Part shown: positions 11,573-23,932 of the stretch, piece after piece
How positions within the stretch are numbered: the first letter of the stretch is position 1
Layout: every line of letters begins with the position of its first letter
NCBI GenBank assembly: GCA_030248195.1
Contig: JASAND010021422.1
Span: forward strand, 1 to 64,000
DNA from: Trissonchulus latispiculum
Taxonomy: Eukaryota; Nematoda; Enoplea; Enoplida; Ironidae
DNA: 64,000 nt
Direction: 5' to 3'
Notes under the pieces: model-generated
What the model was told of the DNA's origin: nothing
Seen by the model: only the letters and a program-made list of their open reading frames with translations
The model's database searches: none
Position numbers and translations under genes: made by a program

Positions 11573-13006
11573 TGTAAAGTTGGAAGTGTAGGGGCAACCA
11601 AACTTTACGGGTGGAAACTGTGCGCGTATGGAAACGACGAACCTGGAGGAGACTTATGTTCCAGTCGACCTGGGCAGGATCTCGCCAAGAATTAGTTAAG
11701 CCTAACAAACTACTAAAAGAGCTGGCTAAAGGGACAAATGACTGGTCACCTACTCGACTACTAAGGAAACTTTGATTAAATTAAATACACGCTCAATAAA
11801 TAATTAGCCTACCTAGACTTGGAAAATAACTCAGAGTCCTACCTACCGACTATACAATTCTAATAAAGGCCTAACTACAGACACCCTAATGGCTCAGCTA
11901 CTGAGACCACGTTTAATAAAGTATAGACAAAGGGAGAGACTCCCGAAATTTACACCATAAAGCAAATTTTGACAATAAAGCATTCATTAATAAAGTTCAC
12001 CAAACAGAGAAATATCTAGACAAAGGCAAGTTCTAAGAAGCAACTAAAGGTCAACAAGGCATAAATTAGAAATTTAAACATAAAAGCAGGGCAAATTATA
12101 CACGCAAGCCCGAGCCCAAGAACATTTAAACCCCTCTAGAAATTTTATCTCAAAGATGTTTCCCTAAGCCGTCGCGGCTAAACTAAACTATTTAATATGA
12201 CGTAATAAAATCCTTTTTCTAAAGTGAGTAACCATATTTGAGAACTAAATTAAAAAGGGAATAAAACTCAGTAGAGTACCACTAACAAATTTAGGTCGGC
12301 CCACGAGGTCGCCTCGGAGTCTAAAATAACAAAAGAAAGAAATCGATAACTTACGAAAAATCCCGGCAAAGAGGCAAACTCATATAAAAGGGCTAGGCAG
12401 AGCTCACACTAACCGACCGCACGTTAACGTTAAGAAAAGAAAGACTGACTGGTTTTTAAAGTGAATGCTGAGAGAGATGCCTAGTGAATTTTGATTGGCT
12501 GAATTTGAGACCCTCTTGCAGACCCGACTATGCGCTTCCACAAGGCTAGCTCAACAGCGCCACCTAGTCGCTAAGTGGGCTGAATAAAAACATAGCGCAT
12601 TTCAACATAATAGAACCAACACTTTTAGACTAATTTCAACCCAAATTTACACAACACATATTTCTCATCAAAACCATCACATTAAAATAAATTCGCTAAA
12701 ACATACACACATCACACTCACACATTACAGTTAAGTGTTTTGTAACTAATGTGCTGCAACTATTCGGTTGCGGCCTTTTACACAAAAAGGCAACCCTTTC
12801 ATCAGAGTATAACCGTTTATCACAGAATTATTAGACAGTGAGAGCGTAACAGCTAACAGACTTTTTTCTTTTAATGTCAACTTTAAAGAATCTTTTCCGT
12901 CCGTCACCTCCCTTCAGTCACCAAATTTGCTTTGACACCACAGATTTAACACTACATTTTACTCAGCTAGAGTTTTTGTTTTCCAGACAGCAAAGCTGCA
13001 CGAACA
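11573..13006 (-). repeat. 5' LTR of element 1
   Basis: The complete LTR copy. On the element strand it begins TGTTCGTGCAGC at 13006 and ends CAACTTTACA at 11573, giving TGT...ACA ends. It should hold the promoter and polyadenylation signal. The bases after it on the element strand, TTAGGCTGCCAGTCC, occupy the primer-binding-site position but lack the usual TGG start, so I do not assign a tRNA. Confidence 0.8.
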
Positions 13007-13012
13007 ATGTTA

Positions 13013-14655
13013 CAATAGGACCTAAACAGGAAGCACCCAATGATATCAAGCAGGTGGAAACTTAATGGAACGGTGATTTTTATTTCCAGAACCATTAAGA
13101 GTGCTTGAGAAAAGTAAAAGCCTTGAAAAATGCATTTTCAGTTAATTATGACAAAGGGGATTTAAATCTCAATTAAGAATTGAAAAATTCTAACTTAGAC
13201 AGTGGGCAGCGAAATAAGTTCTCAAACCGCTGGCGTTTTAAGTTGGCAGTACCAGCTTCCTGGTCACTGTAACTTTAACACTAACATTGTGTAGCCGTTG
13301 TTGCAAAAACTAAATTGCATATTCTGCAGGCAAAAAACAGCACATAGCTAGACATGTGTTAAACATAGGGCCTTTGCTAAGAGAACCGAGCTATTACATG
13401 CAAAAGATGCAACAAACCGATAATAGGTATTCCTGCTCTAGCAGGAATAAAAACATCCTACAGTTTAACCTCTAAATAGGGTATGAGATTCTAGAAGGTC
13501 ATTTTCCGTAAATGTCAGCTAATCCATAAACACCAAGCAAACGTAATCATCGAAATATGTATGGAATAACTTAGAAAAAAGTTAAATCTGAATGATATGG
13601 AAAACAAGAGTTTTCAAAATTTTGAAACACCGCAATTTCTTCTACCATTTTCACATGTCTGATGGCATGCACTGAAGACAGGGTATTAAACTATGGTAAT
13701 CATTTTTCAACAAAACAAACAAGATTTTATGCAAAATGCTAAGTTTCCGTTGGACAAACTTCGGTAACATATATCGCAAAATAAAAATTATCGGGGTATC
13801 CTTGGTTGCAGTGCATTCGTGGTGTTCTTTGAAACGCTATCACTTTCGCAATTTTGTGAGTTGGAAAGAACTTTATACATATTTTAAAGCTGTATATCCG
13901 CGATTTACCAGACAAACAAAATTAGCAAAAAGTAGCAAAAATCGTCTGACATAAAAGCTAATAACGGCACCAACCAGAATAACTGACTGTTTCCCCGTTT
14001 AATGGCTGTTTGACAAAAGTCAACCACTTTCAGCTTGGTGTCAGGCCCAGACTTCTGTGCTAAACTGCCTTTCCCTTTTCCTATATCAGTGAAATCTGAT
14101 CCTGCTCTGCTCCCTGCACGAATCTGACATACAGTGCTGTTTCAGTAACTTCAGTAGTTTCAGCAGGCGATTTCAATTGCAGTTTCAGTTTCAGTTTCAG
14201 CTTCAGTTTCAGTTTCAGCTTCAGTTTCAGTTTCAGTTTCAGTTTTAGTTTTAGTCGGCAATCCAAGATAACTTCATTTTCAGTTTTAATCGCTGGACGA
14301 AAATAAGTTTTTCAGTTTCAGTTTAAGGTTCACTCGAGAACACAAAATCATTTCAGTTTCAGTCTTAATTTCAGGCGGAGTTGCAGGTTCAGTGTCAGTT
14401 CCTTCAAAGAACTGCAGTTTCTAGACTTAAGCAATAATATAAACACAAATTGATAATTATTTAGGCTCCCACCGCCGAATTTTAACAAAATACGTTCTTA
14501 AAACTTTCATATATTCAAATATGTTTGGAGAAAGGACTGAAATTGGTTTCAGCCCAAATTCCATGGATTGCTCAAACAAAGAGTTTATAATAGGAAGAGT
14601 AGGACACTCAGCGCTTCCTAAAGGCCAGTTCACACTAGGCAACGTTGGAACAACT
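13013..14655. repeat. Intergenic with TTTCAG hexamer array
   Basis: 13013-14130 is AT-rich with no credible gene. From about 14130 to 14400 the hexamer TTTCAG recurs, nearly uninterrupted at 14170-14255 and scattered further on. It is a microsatellite-derived array; the long LKLKLK frame across it on the minus strand is only its translation. A smaller array of the same hexamer is at 46768-46820. From 14628 a MITE-like sequence (GGCCAGTTCACACTAGGCAA) begins, which is the target of the hAT that follows. Confidence 0.65.
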
Positions 14656-16815
14656 CAGAGTTGTATGCGGGCCGATTTTTCCGGCCCGCGCCCGGACCGC
14701 AGCCCGCACCTTATGACCGCGGCCCGCAACACTCCGACCCGCGGCCCGCACACGCGAAATCCGGCCCGCAGGTACCCGCACGTAAAAATTGCTTCCTATG
14801 TAGTACTTGAGCACCAAAACTGATGTACTTTTTCAAAGATACTTCCGGATCCGGCAAATTTTTCTGTTTGTTTGATTTGAACTTTGTTGTCTACCAATTT
14901 ACTGTTCTTAAAGTGGTAACAAAAGCTTAGCTTCCCTTAACTGAAAGGGTACGCCATGAAAAAATTTTTGGGCGGGGATTTTGCTCATTTTTTCAAATGC
15001 TTGTCGCATATATTCTTGAGAGCGAGTTTCTTTCAGCACCTTAACGAGCTTAACTAACCAGCTATTTACGTACGAAAAATGAAAATTGGTTTTGAAAGCG
15101 GCGGCGCCGCAGCTGCAGCAAACACAGTTTTCCCCATAACGCCGTATGCCGTGGAACTTCACTCGGCTGTAAGTGACCTTAAGGTACTGGTTTAGTGGTT
15201 TTCTTTCGGGTATTTTTGACTCATACGGCTTTAATCCTTTACTTAAATAGCTGAAACTTTCCAACTATGCTATTTGGGTGCTCTTTACCATTCTCGGACC
15301 AGTCCCGCATTTTTAGGTGAAAAGATGGAAACTTTAGGTTTTTGCCACTATTCTCTCAATAAGTAGTTGATACATCGGATTGGTTGTTATGGCTGAAAAG
15401 AGGATACCGAAATGACCATTTTTGCCTTTACAACCTACGAGCTATCTCCAGTGATTAAGCCAGTATAATCAAAAAACGATTTTTAGGGTCAAAAAGTTGT
15501 CATTTTCGAAGAAATCAGCTTTTTCAAAAATACTACCAAATCTTAACGGACAATATGGATCCATGTATATCCATTACAGTCTAGTTTACATTCATCAATG
15601 TTTATTAGCAGGAGTTGATTGCTTTAAACTGGAGATTTGGCCGTAAAACAATTTTGGCAAAACTGCGATTATTTTGTTTTAAACATAGATTTCTCAAAAA
15701 CTACTCGACGGATTCCGGAGATTTTTGGGCAGAGTGGAAATTCGAACTTTCGCGGAGGGTTTTTTCTTGGTTTTGGCTAGAACATAATGAGTAGCAAGAA
15801 TACTCAATGCGCTGGTGAATTTTCTCGACAATGAAGACCTGCAGGCAGAGCCAAATCCAAAAAATATCCCTCAACCCATATGTCCTTCATATCATGGCAC
15901 AAACAGTGCTTTTATGTATCCGATTCTCCAGTTTTGAAGAATTGATGTTCAAAAATGTTTGGTCAATAATTCAGCTGCCAGATGTCAGTATGTCTGAAAA
16001 TTTTTTGTTAATTTTGCTAGTTCCGTAAGCTCACCTGAATTTACAGATTCCAAGCTTTAAAATGATGTATAGAACTCTTTCCAACTCCCAAAATTGCGAA
16101 AGTTATGCCGTTTTAAAAAAATCACCACAAATGCACTGCACTATAGGTTACCAGCACCTTAAATGAATTAAAGTCTTCAGTGAGAAGCTATCATGGATTT
16201 ATATTTAGGTGCTTAAATTTCCAACACGAAGTTCCGAAATTAAATTAAAAATTCAGTTTCTGCGCCAATTGCTGACACCCACTTTCAGTGATAAACACTT
16301 AAAAAAAGTTCACGTAGAAACCACAGGATTCAAGTTTGTAGATGATAGTTTCGATTTATATATATATAGATATAATTTCTACAGGACATCGTTGATATTT
16401 TTCTCAAGAGATGCTTTGGTATAATAGATTACAAATGAAAGAACAAACTAAACTAAGATTAAAGATTAAACTAAGATTACAAGTTAGACTTTTACATTTT
16501 CAATACAAATAAAACCCGTAGTTTTCACGGGTTTATATGTTTTACTCAACAGCTACAGGTTATTACTCGATACGCTGATAATGCTAACAATATAGTGCAT
16601 GCTGAAGGTATCGAATGGCATAACGAAGTCAAGTAATGTTTAAAATTCTGAAATATTGCCTCCTTTTGTATATGATTTGGTATGTATGAAATTTCTAGAA
16701 AGCAAAATTAGCCCAGGAAAGTAGCCAAAATCGGCCCGCATCGGCCCGCGCGGGTAGTAAAATTCGGGCCGCCTCGCCCCGCCCCGCGGGTACCCGCGGC
16801 CCGCATACAACTCTG
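14656..16815. mobile_element. Non-autonomous hAT transposon 1
   Basis: The left end is CAGAGTTGTATGCGGGCCG and the right end is its exact reverse complement. The flanks carry the same eight bases, GAACAACT, at 14648-14655 and 16816-16823. An 8-bp duplication plus CAGAG termini identifies the hAT superfamily. Both subterminal regions (14670-14775 and 16730-16805) are packed with GGCCCGC motifs, as expected for transposase-binding sites. The interior has no transposase: it holds a copy of the dispersed repeat (15291-16165) and short frames only, so it must be mobilised in trans. The perfect termini and target duplication indicate recent movement. Confidence 0.92.
15291..16165. repeat. Dispersed repeat, copy 2
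   Basis: Moderately similar to window positions 1-905 in the same orientation, beginning TTCTCGGACCAGTCCCGCAT and ending just before CCAGCACCTTAA. It is wholly inside hAT element 1. Not coding in either copy. Confidence 0.75.
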
Positions 16816-16823
16816 GAACAACT

Positions 16824-19140
16824 TAGTTGAAGCAACTTGGTTGCTTCAGCCAAGTTGCTCAAAAGTTGTCCAACCGGCTTTTTGCACAACAACCACCTAC
16901 ATACAACCAACTTTTTCGTTTCGTTTGAGTTTCACTACTTTGAATTTAAAGAACCGGCGCCTGAAAAACCAGGTTTTTCTATTTCTTAGACAGAAAATTG
17001 ATTCTGGACAGGGGAGGGCGGTGTGAGGGACACCTCTGGGGGGTGAGCTCCTGGTCTGGAAAGGGTGGAACCCCCTCCCCCAAATCCCCCCAAGCACATG
17101 TATGCTACTTAGTATGCATGTATGCTACTGTATGTATGTACATGTATGCTACTTCTCGGCCCCTTACATCAGTTGCTTGAAGCGTCACATGAAGCACAGC
17201 TTCCACTACACAGGAAGGAAACATCGTTGCGACCATTTTTCCTCCGCTCAACTTTGACAAGCCTAATTTTACTGTTACGTGCGAGTTTTGCGTCGTCTAG
17301 GCTATGAAGCCGCTTTCAGGAATGACTTGCTGAGAAGCGACTTTAGATTATCGAATTTCTTTGTAGAAACCTTCGCTTGGCATAAAAGCTCACCTATTTA
17401 TGATCAGACCAAATAGTTTTTGAAGGGTAGAAATTAAATCAGAAAAGAAACATTAAGGGTAAACTATAAGATTGAAGAATAAAAACTTAAAAAATTTACT
17501 TAGAGCCGTGCTGTCTGACCTTAGGAAGCAATCTGTCTGATGGAATTGCTAAGGTAGCTACTTAGTAGAGATGAGCACGGGCCGGATTTTATCGGCCCCG
17601 CCCGGCCCGGCCCGCTGGAAAACATTTTTGGCCCGGCTCGGCCCGCCAAAAGACAAATTCCAACATTTTGCTAACAATATTATTTCAAGAGCTTCAATGC
17701 AAAATGGAGAGACTAAATTATGCTACGAAATGTTAAATTTCGCTACAAAATAACCAGAATCAGTAAATGCGTAGCTAATTTTAGTGATTTTACAAACTTT
17801 TGTAGAGTCGATCCGGCCCGCTTCTGCCCACAGTTAAAAACATTCTCGGCAAGGCCAGTCTGATGCAGCCGAAATTACAGGTGCAATGCTATGAACATTA
17901 GAAGAAAACTGTACTCAAAAGTTTTTTAACTTTGCTGACTTTTGATGTAGCAAAGTTAATAAAAAATCATCCGGCCTACGACTAATCAAACCGCATTGAT
18001 AAGAACGGTCGATAACCCCAAAACAAGACTGGATTTCTTAGAATTTGTAAGTGTTATCACAAAAATTAGTCAGATAGCTTTCCTTTGGGCAAAGGCAAAA
18101 TGATTAAAAGTAGTTTTCAAATTGATTTCAGTTTAACGTAAACATTAATTGCTAACACTCTGAGCATTTGTTTCAACAGTTCATTCCAACGTGGGGAGTT
18201 ACATAAACCCTACATAAACCCTCGAGTCCTGGATCCCTTCCTCAAGCGGGAATATTTAATTGTGACAAATATTGCGGCACGACAAAAGATGGTCCAATAG
18301 TTTAACAGTGATTTGTAGTTGTATTTTTTGGTAATGCTACATTATGAAGTCTGGATTCAGACCATAATCGGATAATATACTCACTTAAAGAATACCAGGT
18401 AGATACCTATGTAAAGAACATAATTTAAAGAAAGAAAGTTGCCCCACCCAAAGCTGGCAACCGGGTCCCGGACCCGGACACAAAAGGGCTTAGAATTTGG
18501 TCTAGAAAACCAGGTCTAAAGTTTGCTAGAATCCGGGTCCAGAATATCAGTGTTTGAAATTGAAAGTAACTTCTTGATAACTGATATTAATAAGTCAAAC
18601 AAAAAGTTTGGCTTGGATTCAGCTACTATGGTTGGTGGAGCAAAGAAAACATCCAAACGTTTTTGTACTATGACTATTACTCAAACTTCGTTTTATGCGA
18701 CCGCTAAACGGATTCCGGGTCTGGACAGGTCCGGGAATGAGAATCAGGGTCCGGGTACAGGCCAGGTCCTGGAGCCCGGAGCCAATCCTTCTGCAACCCT
18801 GAGCGTAGCAAAACTCCGGCTCCCGGCTGGTGTTAGGCATGGGCATTTGGTCGGATTTTGGTCGTTGGTCGGCCAACTCCAGTAGTCGGGGAGCAGCCAC
18901 GACCAGTGGCAAACGACCAAGAACCAGCTAAAGGGCGGCCGACGCGCTGATTCCTGGAATCTCGAGCAAAACCAACCCTTTTGTGAATAAAATATTTACA
19001 TAATTACCTTCAACTTTGTTTCTAGTCCCGATAACCTCTCGATCGGCTTTAAAATTTAAAAAATTGTTGTTGAATTTGATGTCAAAGATAGTCTTTCTTA
19101 CAAATAAAACTCATGGCACTAGTTCAATGTGGGAGCAAAC
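16824..19140. other. Transposon debris, GC-rich hAT-like ends
   Basis: 16824-16950 continues the MITE that hAT 1 entered (repeated CAACTTGGTTGC-like words). 17090-17160 has short direct repeats of CATGTATGCTAC. At 17566-17650 the words TAGAGATGAGCACGGGCC and GGCCCGGC look like one end of another hAT, with no partner end found. At 18460-18780 CCGGGTCC/CCCGGACC words recur, and at 18835 TAGGCATGGGCA resembles the terminus of hAT 2. No coding sequence is supported. Confidence 0.5.
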
Positions 19141-19143
19141 CTA

Positions 19144-19199
19144 ATTTGCATAACTGCATTAGCAGCATCGAGTTTTGACACAGAATGGGTAATTTGCAT
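19144..19199. promoter_or_regulatory. Two octamer motifs upstream of the Cys-rich gene
   Basis: ATTTGCAT occurs at 19144-19151 and 19192-19199, 48 bases apart (both inside TAATTTGCATA). This is the POU-domain (Oct) binding octamer. The second copy lies about 17 bases upstream of the TATA box. Function is inferred from motif and position. Confidence 0.5.
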
Positions 19200-19215
19200 A
19201 TTCTTCTGGTCTGCT

Positions 19216-19249
19216 TATAAACCCAGAAATGTCAACATCAGAATCAGTT
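19216..19249 (+). promoter_or_regulatory. Core promoter: TATA box and TCAGTT initiator
   Basis: TATAAA at 19216-19221 is followed by TCAGTT at 19244-19249, so the initiator A (19246) lies 30 bases after the TATA start. This is the canonical spacing, and TCAGTT is the arthropod-type initiator. The 5' leader would be about 69 bases long, ending at the ATG at 19315. Confidence 0.65.
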
Positions 19250-19314
19250 TGCAGTGTCCAACGCTACAGTCAAATTTTAGTTGTTATTTCTAATCTTTTA
19301 TCCACAGGACAGAA

Positions 19315-20566
19315 ATGGGTCTTCATCTAATCGTCGGATTTTTCTTGGCTGCTTTTGTCGGATTGGGTAAGTCCTGGCAATTTTTCGAACATTCCCTTGC
19401 GAATGATTGTGTGTGAATGATTGTGTGTAGTTGAAATTGAAGCGGATTTTATTTTCTTCGTAATGTAATTTTCTGCGTTTATACTGTAATTTTTCAGCTC
19501 CTTTCACTTTCCTTTTTAAATTTTGTTGTAGGTAATTCCATGTGCACTCCAGAGCAGGAGGTTGCTGTCATCAAGTGTTCCGAGGAAGCCTTTGGTTTCT
19601 TACCCGATTTCGGTCTCGGCGCTCTTGTGGACACCCATGTAAGAAATTGTACCGTTTGAATAGGGATGATTGTTTGAGAATTAACCTATGATTTGCCCTA
19701 AGCAAAACTTTATGACAGACCTGTTAACTATTCAGTATAGATTTGATCATGAGGGGGCTTTGTCCAAAAATTTGTAAGGGCTGCTCTAAATGGTCTAATT
19801 TAATCTAATTTAAGTAGGCTTTTTATTTTTTAGGGCATCACGATGTTCATGAAGTCTGTGTGCAAGGGAATGGACGAGTACAAGATCTGCGTCGCCAACG
19901 TTGAAAAGGGAAAATGCACGGAGGAAATGAACCACCCTATGACTTTGGGTAAGGAATAACTTAGTATCTAAACGTGTACTTTATCCTACTTTATCCTGTG
20001 AAGCCTTCAGAATGCTTTTAAGCCTACAAGAGCGCTCTTAAGGGGGGGGGGTGGTCTGTTAGTCTTTCTCCGATCTCGCTGATTTACATTGTTCTAACCA
20101 TGGTTGTTCAAACGGTATTGATTTTTATGATTTACATTGTGATTATTTCGCCTCGCCGTTGAGTTTCAATGTGTTAAATAGTTGCAATTTCTGAACTGTG
20201 ATTTATCCGTCCAAGCTTTGTACCTACAATGTTCGTATTTCTGCTTCAGAGCCCTACTGCGCCAACCTAGCCACACTGGAGACCAATCAGGAGTGTTTGT
20301 CGGAAGCAGCCGGCAAGGAAGAGATGAAATCCTGCATCGACAAGATGGACGAGGTGATGAAAATCGAGGGAATTGAGGGCGGAGAAAGCGAAATTCCGGT
20401 CGAGAAAAGCGAGCAGGCAAAGGAGGAAACTATGCTGAAAATCTGCCGGAAAATGAAGGAAGCTAAAGAGTGTGCCACTCTGATCTACTCTGACGCTTGC
20501 TCTGCGGAGACGGCCAAAACGATGATGGCTGCCATCGATTCGATTCTGTACACTGGACACTGTTAA
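19315..20566 (+). CDS. Secreted 12-cysteine protein, four exons
   Basis: Exons 19315-19366, 19532-19638, 19834-19948 and 20250-20566 join in frame through GT-AG introns (donors GTAAGT, GTAAGA, GTAAGG; acceptors after pyrimidine tracts) to give 196 residues. A hydrophobic signal peptide covers residues 1-20, so the product is secreted. The mature part has 12 Cys at 22, 33, 63, 72, 81, 95 and 107, 120, 157, 166, 175, 196. These form two modules that share C-x8-C-x8-C in their second half, which suggests an internal duplication. It is mostly charged and probably helical. The Cys layout recalls nematode T20D4.11-like (DUF19) and insect hemolymph Cys-rich helical proteins, but I cannot assign a family. 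ATTAAA near 20615 is a plausible polyadenylation signal. A strong promoter and complete splice sites argue that it is active. Function unknown. Confidence 0.85.
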
Positions 20567-21364
20567 ATTGTTTTTTGTCGTTTTTGTTTTGCTGTTTTTG
20601 TTGGTTGTTGTCGAAATTAAAAGCTAAGCATTCAGGTTGTGAGTGAGCTACATAGTGTAGGGTGCCAGTAACTGACTCTGCTTACGAAAAGGGCGAAAAG
20701 AGTAGAACTAGCCGGCAAAATGCGCTGTTGATTTTTTTACTGGCTCTTACTGAGCGACGGAAGACCCCTGGATCTCTAGGCAAATACATAGGTTTAGTTT
20801 ACATATAACCGACGGCCAAGGCCCATTAACTGAAAAAGATTTCGGTTAGCCAACTAAAACTGGAATTAAAATCTACTTTGAATGGTGAAACTGCTGCAGC
20901 TAAAGGATATACTGGTATGAGTTCTTAGGGTAGGGAACATTTCGCGTCTCGGTTTCTTTGCTCAAATAGGTCCAAATAAGCTAGGAATTAATAAATGGTT
21001 CAAATGCCAACATAAAAGTTTAAAATTATAAGGGTAGTTGATTTGTTTCTAACCTTAAAGCATAAAACCTACAGATTCTTTCAGAAAGCTTTTGCTGGAA
21101 TTGCATCGCGAAATTTTTAAGGTAAAAATGGGCAGGATCCTGCAGGTCACAACAGCAGACAAAGCTATATGCAAAGTAGTGGAGTCAGACGTTTTTATAT
21201 GCTTTCAAGAAAAAGGCTTTGAAATTTCTTTAGGTACGTATACGACCCTTATCTTTTAGCAGTAATGTTAGGGAACCGCTTAGAATGCATGCTACAAATA
21301 TTCCAGCTGCATTAGGATCTCAGATTTACACTGGGTAGAGTGGACCCATACAGTGCCGCTCGCT
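20567..21364. other. 3' flank, nothing recognised
   Basis: After the 3' untranslated region of the Cys-rich gene, no reading frame, RNA gene or transposon end is convincing. Confidence 0.5.
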
Positions 21365-21765
21365 GTAGTCTAAACCACAGGGGAAGGGGGGAAATTCCCC
21401 CCCTCGGCGAAGTCGACCACAACGGATCGCAAAATTGCTCCCATAAGGGGTAAGAAAATTGGCCACAAGAGGTAAGAAAATTGCCCAAAAAATAGGTCTT
21501 ACGACTAAAATTTCCAAAAATTATCCGGCTTCGCCGGCATTTTTCACTTAAAATCACTATTTTTTGCGAAAAACATCCGAAAATCGCGTTTTTGCTAAAA
21601 ATAGCTGTTTTTTGTTAAAAAATGGCAAAAATCGCTTAAAAATCGCCTTCAAAAGTACCCCTAAGAAAAATCACTCTTACAAGGGGTACCCAAATTTGCT
21701 TCCACAAGGGTCAGTGAAATTGGACCTCCAGTTCAGGTATGGTCTAGACTACCTGTGGTTTGACC
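21365..21765. repeat. GC-capped MITE-like repeat, copy A
   Basis: Begins near TCTAAACCACAGGGG and ends near CCTGTGGTTTGAC, so AAACCACAGG and CCTGTGGTTT form a short inverted pair. Just inside is a G-run/C-run palindrome with CCCTCGGCGAAGTCG. The interior is full of AAAATCGC/GCGATTTT words. A related, degraded sequence in the other orientation is at 46155-46500. No coding content; superfamily unknown. Confidence 0.45.
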
Positions 21766-23932
21766 TCGGAGGTCTTAAATTGGAGTTTCTTAAATTTTTG
21801 ATCCGCTTGGTGTTTTCTTACCAAGACAAAATTTTAATGTATTTGACAATTTTAAACTTTCAAATTTATTTGGCTCCAGTATGTGCTCCGGCTCCACGCA
21901 AAATTTTAAAGCTATTGGTAAAAAGACAAAAGTCGTCTTACATTTTCTTTAAACAAGCAAGATTTTGTGCAAAAGACTCAGTTTCCGCTGGACGGACATT
22001 TAAGTGATTGTAAACCTGCTGCGCATTAAATTATTTTAAAAGAGAGCTCTTAATTGCTTAGTACAGAAAAATATACGTGCAAAACATTGTTTAAAGATTT
22101 TCTATAAAGCTTGAGGAATTCTGCTTTATATCCAAAATAAGCTTTAAACTATTGAGCATTTGTGTGTATATTAGCACAAGTTCCTGTAAGTTTATCATAT
22201 TTGAGAAATCTTTGCTGAGCTGAGGTATTAATGACAAAAGTTTAACTGTAACGATGAGTCATGAATTAGAACAAAGAATAGACATTTCCGATTTTGGAAT
22301 CGAAAGTAATCCCATACGTATATGCGTAGTATGCATATAAATCGGAAAAAGAAGTTCTTTAGAATGAAAGACAAGATTTCGCACACAAATCATACCAGCC
22401 CTATCTTAAACCATTGTTTACACGCATTTACGGTGAAGCGTATATCTATCAAGCAAAATGCGTGTGAGGGCTCGGGCCGAGCAAACATAAGAGACCTGCT
22501 GCGCTGAGGCGCAGCAGGAAAAACCTTGTCTGAGGTGCAAATTCACTAAATGGTTGAAAGTTGCCGGTCTATGTTTAACTAGTGTTTTTGTAAGAAAAAC
22601 AAACTGTTAGTTTTACAAAATAATGGAATGTATATACTTACTCTTGCCTTTTCCAAAAACTTAGAAAGTTACGGTGTTTCAAAAACATTGCACAAAAGGA
22701 CAATCACGGTTAGGTAATGTCAGCCAGGGTCACGTTATTCTATTGGGTCGTTTGGGTCTGGGTCAGCAAGTTTTATGATTTTATGGGACGCCTTGGCTCT
22801 GGGCCAAATTTCGGTTTGGGTCAAGTGGGTCTCCAAAAGCTGACCCAGTTTCCATCCCTGGTGTCGTATGTAGCCAGCGCAACGCTATTGGCATGAAACT
22901 TTATACACGTTGGCTTTATGCCTGCCTATTAGCACGCCATAAGCTTTGGCTGTTTATAAAGCAGCAAACATGAAATTTTCGAAAAATGACGATTTTTGAG
23001 GAACAGTGGAATTTCTGTTACCTGTGAGCTACTGAAGAGTCCTGATAGAGCTCTACGGAAAATAACGTCCTATAGCTATAGCACTTTACCTAGCCCAAAT
23101 TAGGTTTACACCAAGTTGTAGCCAATTTGCTTCCACACAGCGCTCAAACTTTTGGCAGCAGAAAAATTTTCCTATGCTTAACACATGTCGGGGTCACCTT
23201 TGGAGGGCTATTGTAAATGATAGGAAAAGTTTGGCAACAAACACACTTCCTAGAAACAAACAAATTGACTATCCAAAATTTATTTTAGTAAAGAATAAAA
23301 TTTTATTTTGGGGTTATAGGCCTGAGTAAAGATCTCTCTATTGGAAACACCACATTTTCCATGATAGCAAGAGATTACATCACAGATTAGTGCGCAGTTT
23401 TTTCGTTCCTTTCTAAAACTAAAATCCTTTCATAATTTTTCCCTTCGTTTAGTTTGAACATTTATAACTGTGCAATAAAAACTAAATAATTAATTTTAAA
23501 ATTAAATTGAATTCTTGGTTTAGAAATTTTGGAAATTGTAAATTTCATCTCTGTAAAATGGGTTAATGCTTTCTAGTTTGGTTGCTCGCACATCGTTTCA
23601 TTGTTGCTGCTCAATTTCAATGGAGCGTACTTTTCGCAAAACTTGTTAACTTTTAAGTTGAAACTTATTTTCCACAAGAACTCTTAAAAAGCACTCAATT
23701 GTTTGTCATGAGTAGTCCAGTAATAAAAAGTCGATTTCAAAACCTGTCCAAACCGTTTCTTTTATCGCACGTCACTTTTTACATCACATTTTTGACAGTA
23801 ATGTCTCCATTACGGTTGTCGCTACAAAATTATTTTATTAAATATGAGTATATTTATATTCAATATTAATAGGGGTTAATGTTAGGTTTCATTCAATAAG
23901 TATAGGTTGTTGCACAACATAGAGTGCACTAG
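21766..23932. other. Intergenic; one short GC hairpin
   Basis: AT-rich sequence with no supported gene. At 22495-22518 CCTGCTGCGC and GCGCAGCAGG form a perfect 10-bp stem with a 4-base loop; it is not followed by a T-run, and its meaning is unclear. The sequence just left of the next LTR (23820-23932) does not match the right-hand flank of that element. Confidence 0.5.

Larger units (their letters stand above)
4771..13007 (-). mobile_element. LTR retrotransposon 1 (Ty3/Gypsy-like), internally deleted
   Basis: Two direct repeats of about 1.43 kb (4771-6194 and 11573-13006) bound a 5.4-kb interior that codes on the minus strand for Gag and then a protease polyprotein. The sequence TGTTA lies just left of 4771 and again at 13008-13012, which fits a 5-bp target duplication. 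The LTR copies differ at only about nine positions by eye, so insertion was recent. Reverse transcriptase, RNase H and integrase are missing: the protease ORF passes through a Pol-type linker and runs straight into the 3' LTR, whose first bases are absent. This is the signature of an internal deletion. Movement would need enzymes from an intact relative. Confidence 0.85.

Noticed and set aside
14081..14266. 61-codon LKLKLK frame on the minus strand
   Set aside because: It is the translation of the TTTCAG hexamer array; no gene signals are present.
14908..15264. 118-codon minus-strand frame inside hAT 1, as a possible transposase piece
   Set aside because: No RW-Asp-rich, zinc-finger BED or hAT dimerisation motif is visible; I see no support for a transposase.
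17101..17160. CRISPR-like direct repeats (CATGTATGCTAC)
   Set aside because: Only three short copies with irregular spacing, in eukaryotic DNA.
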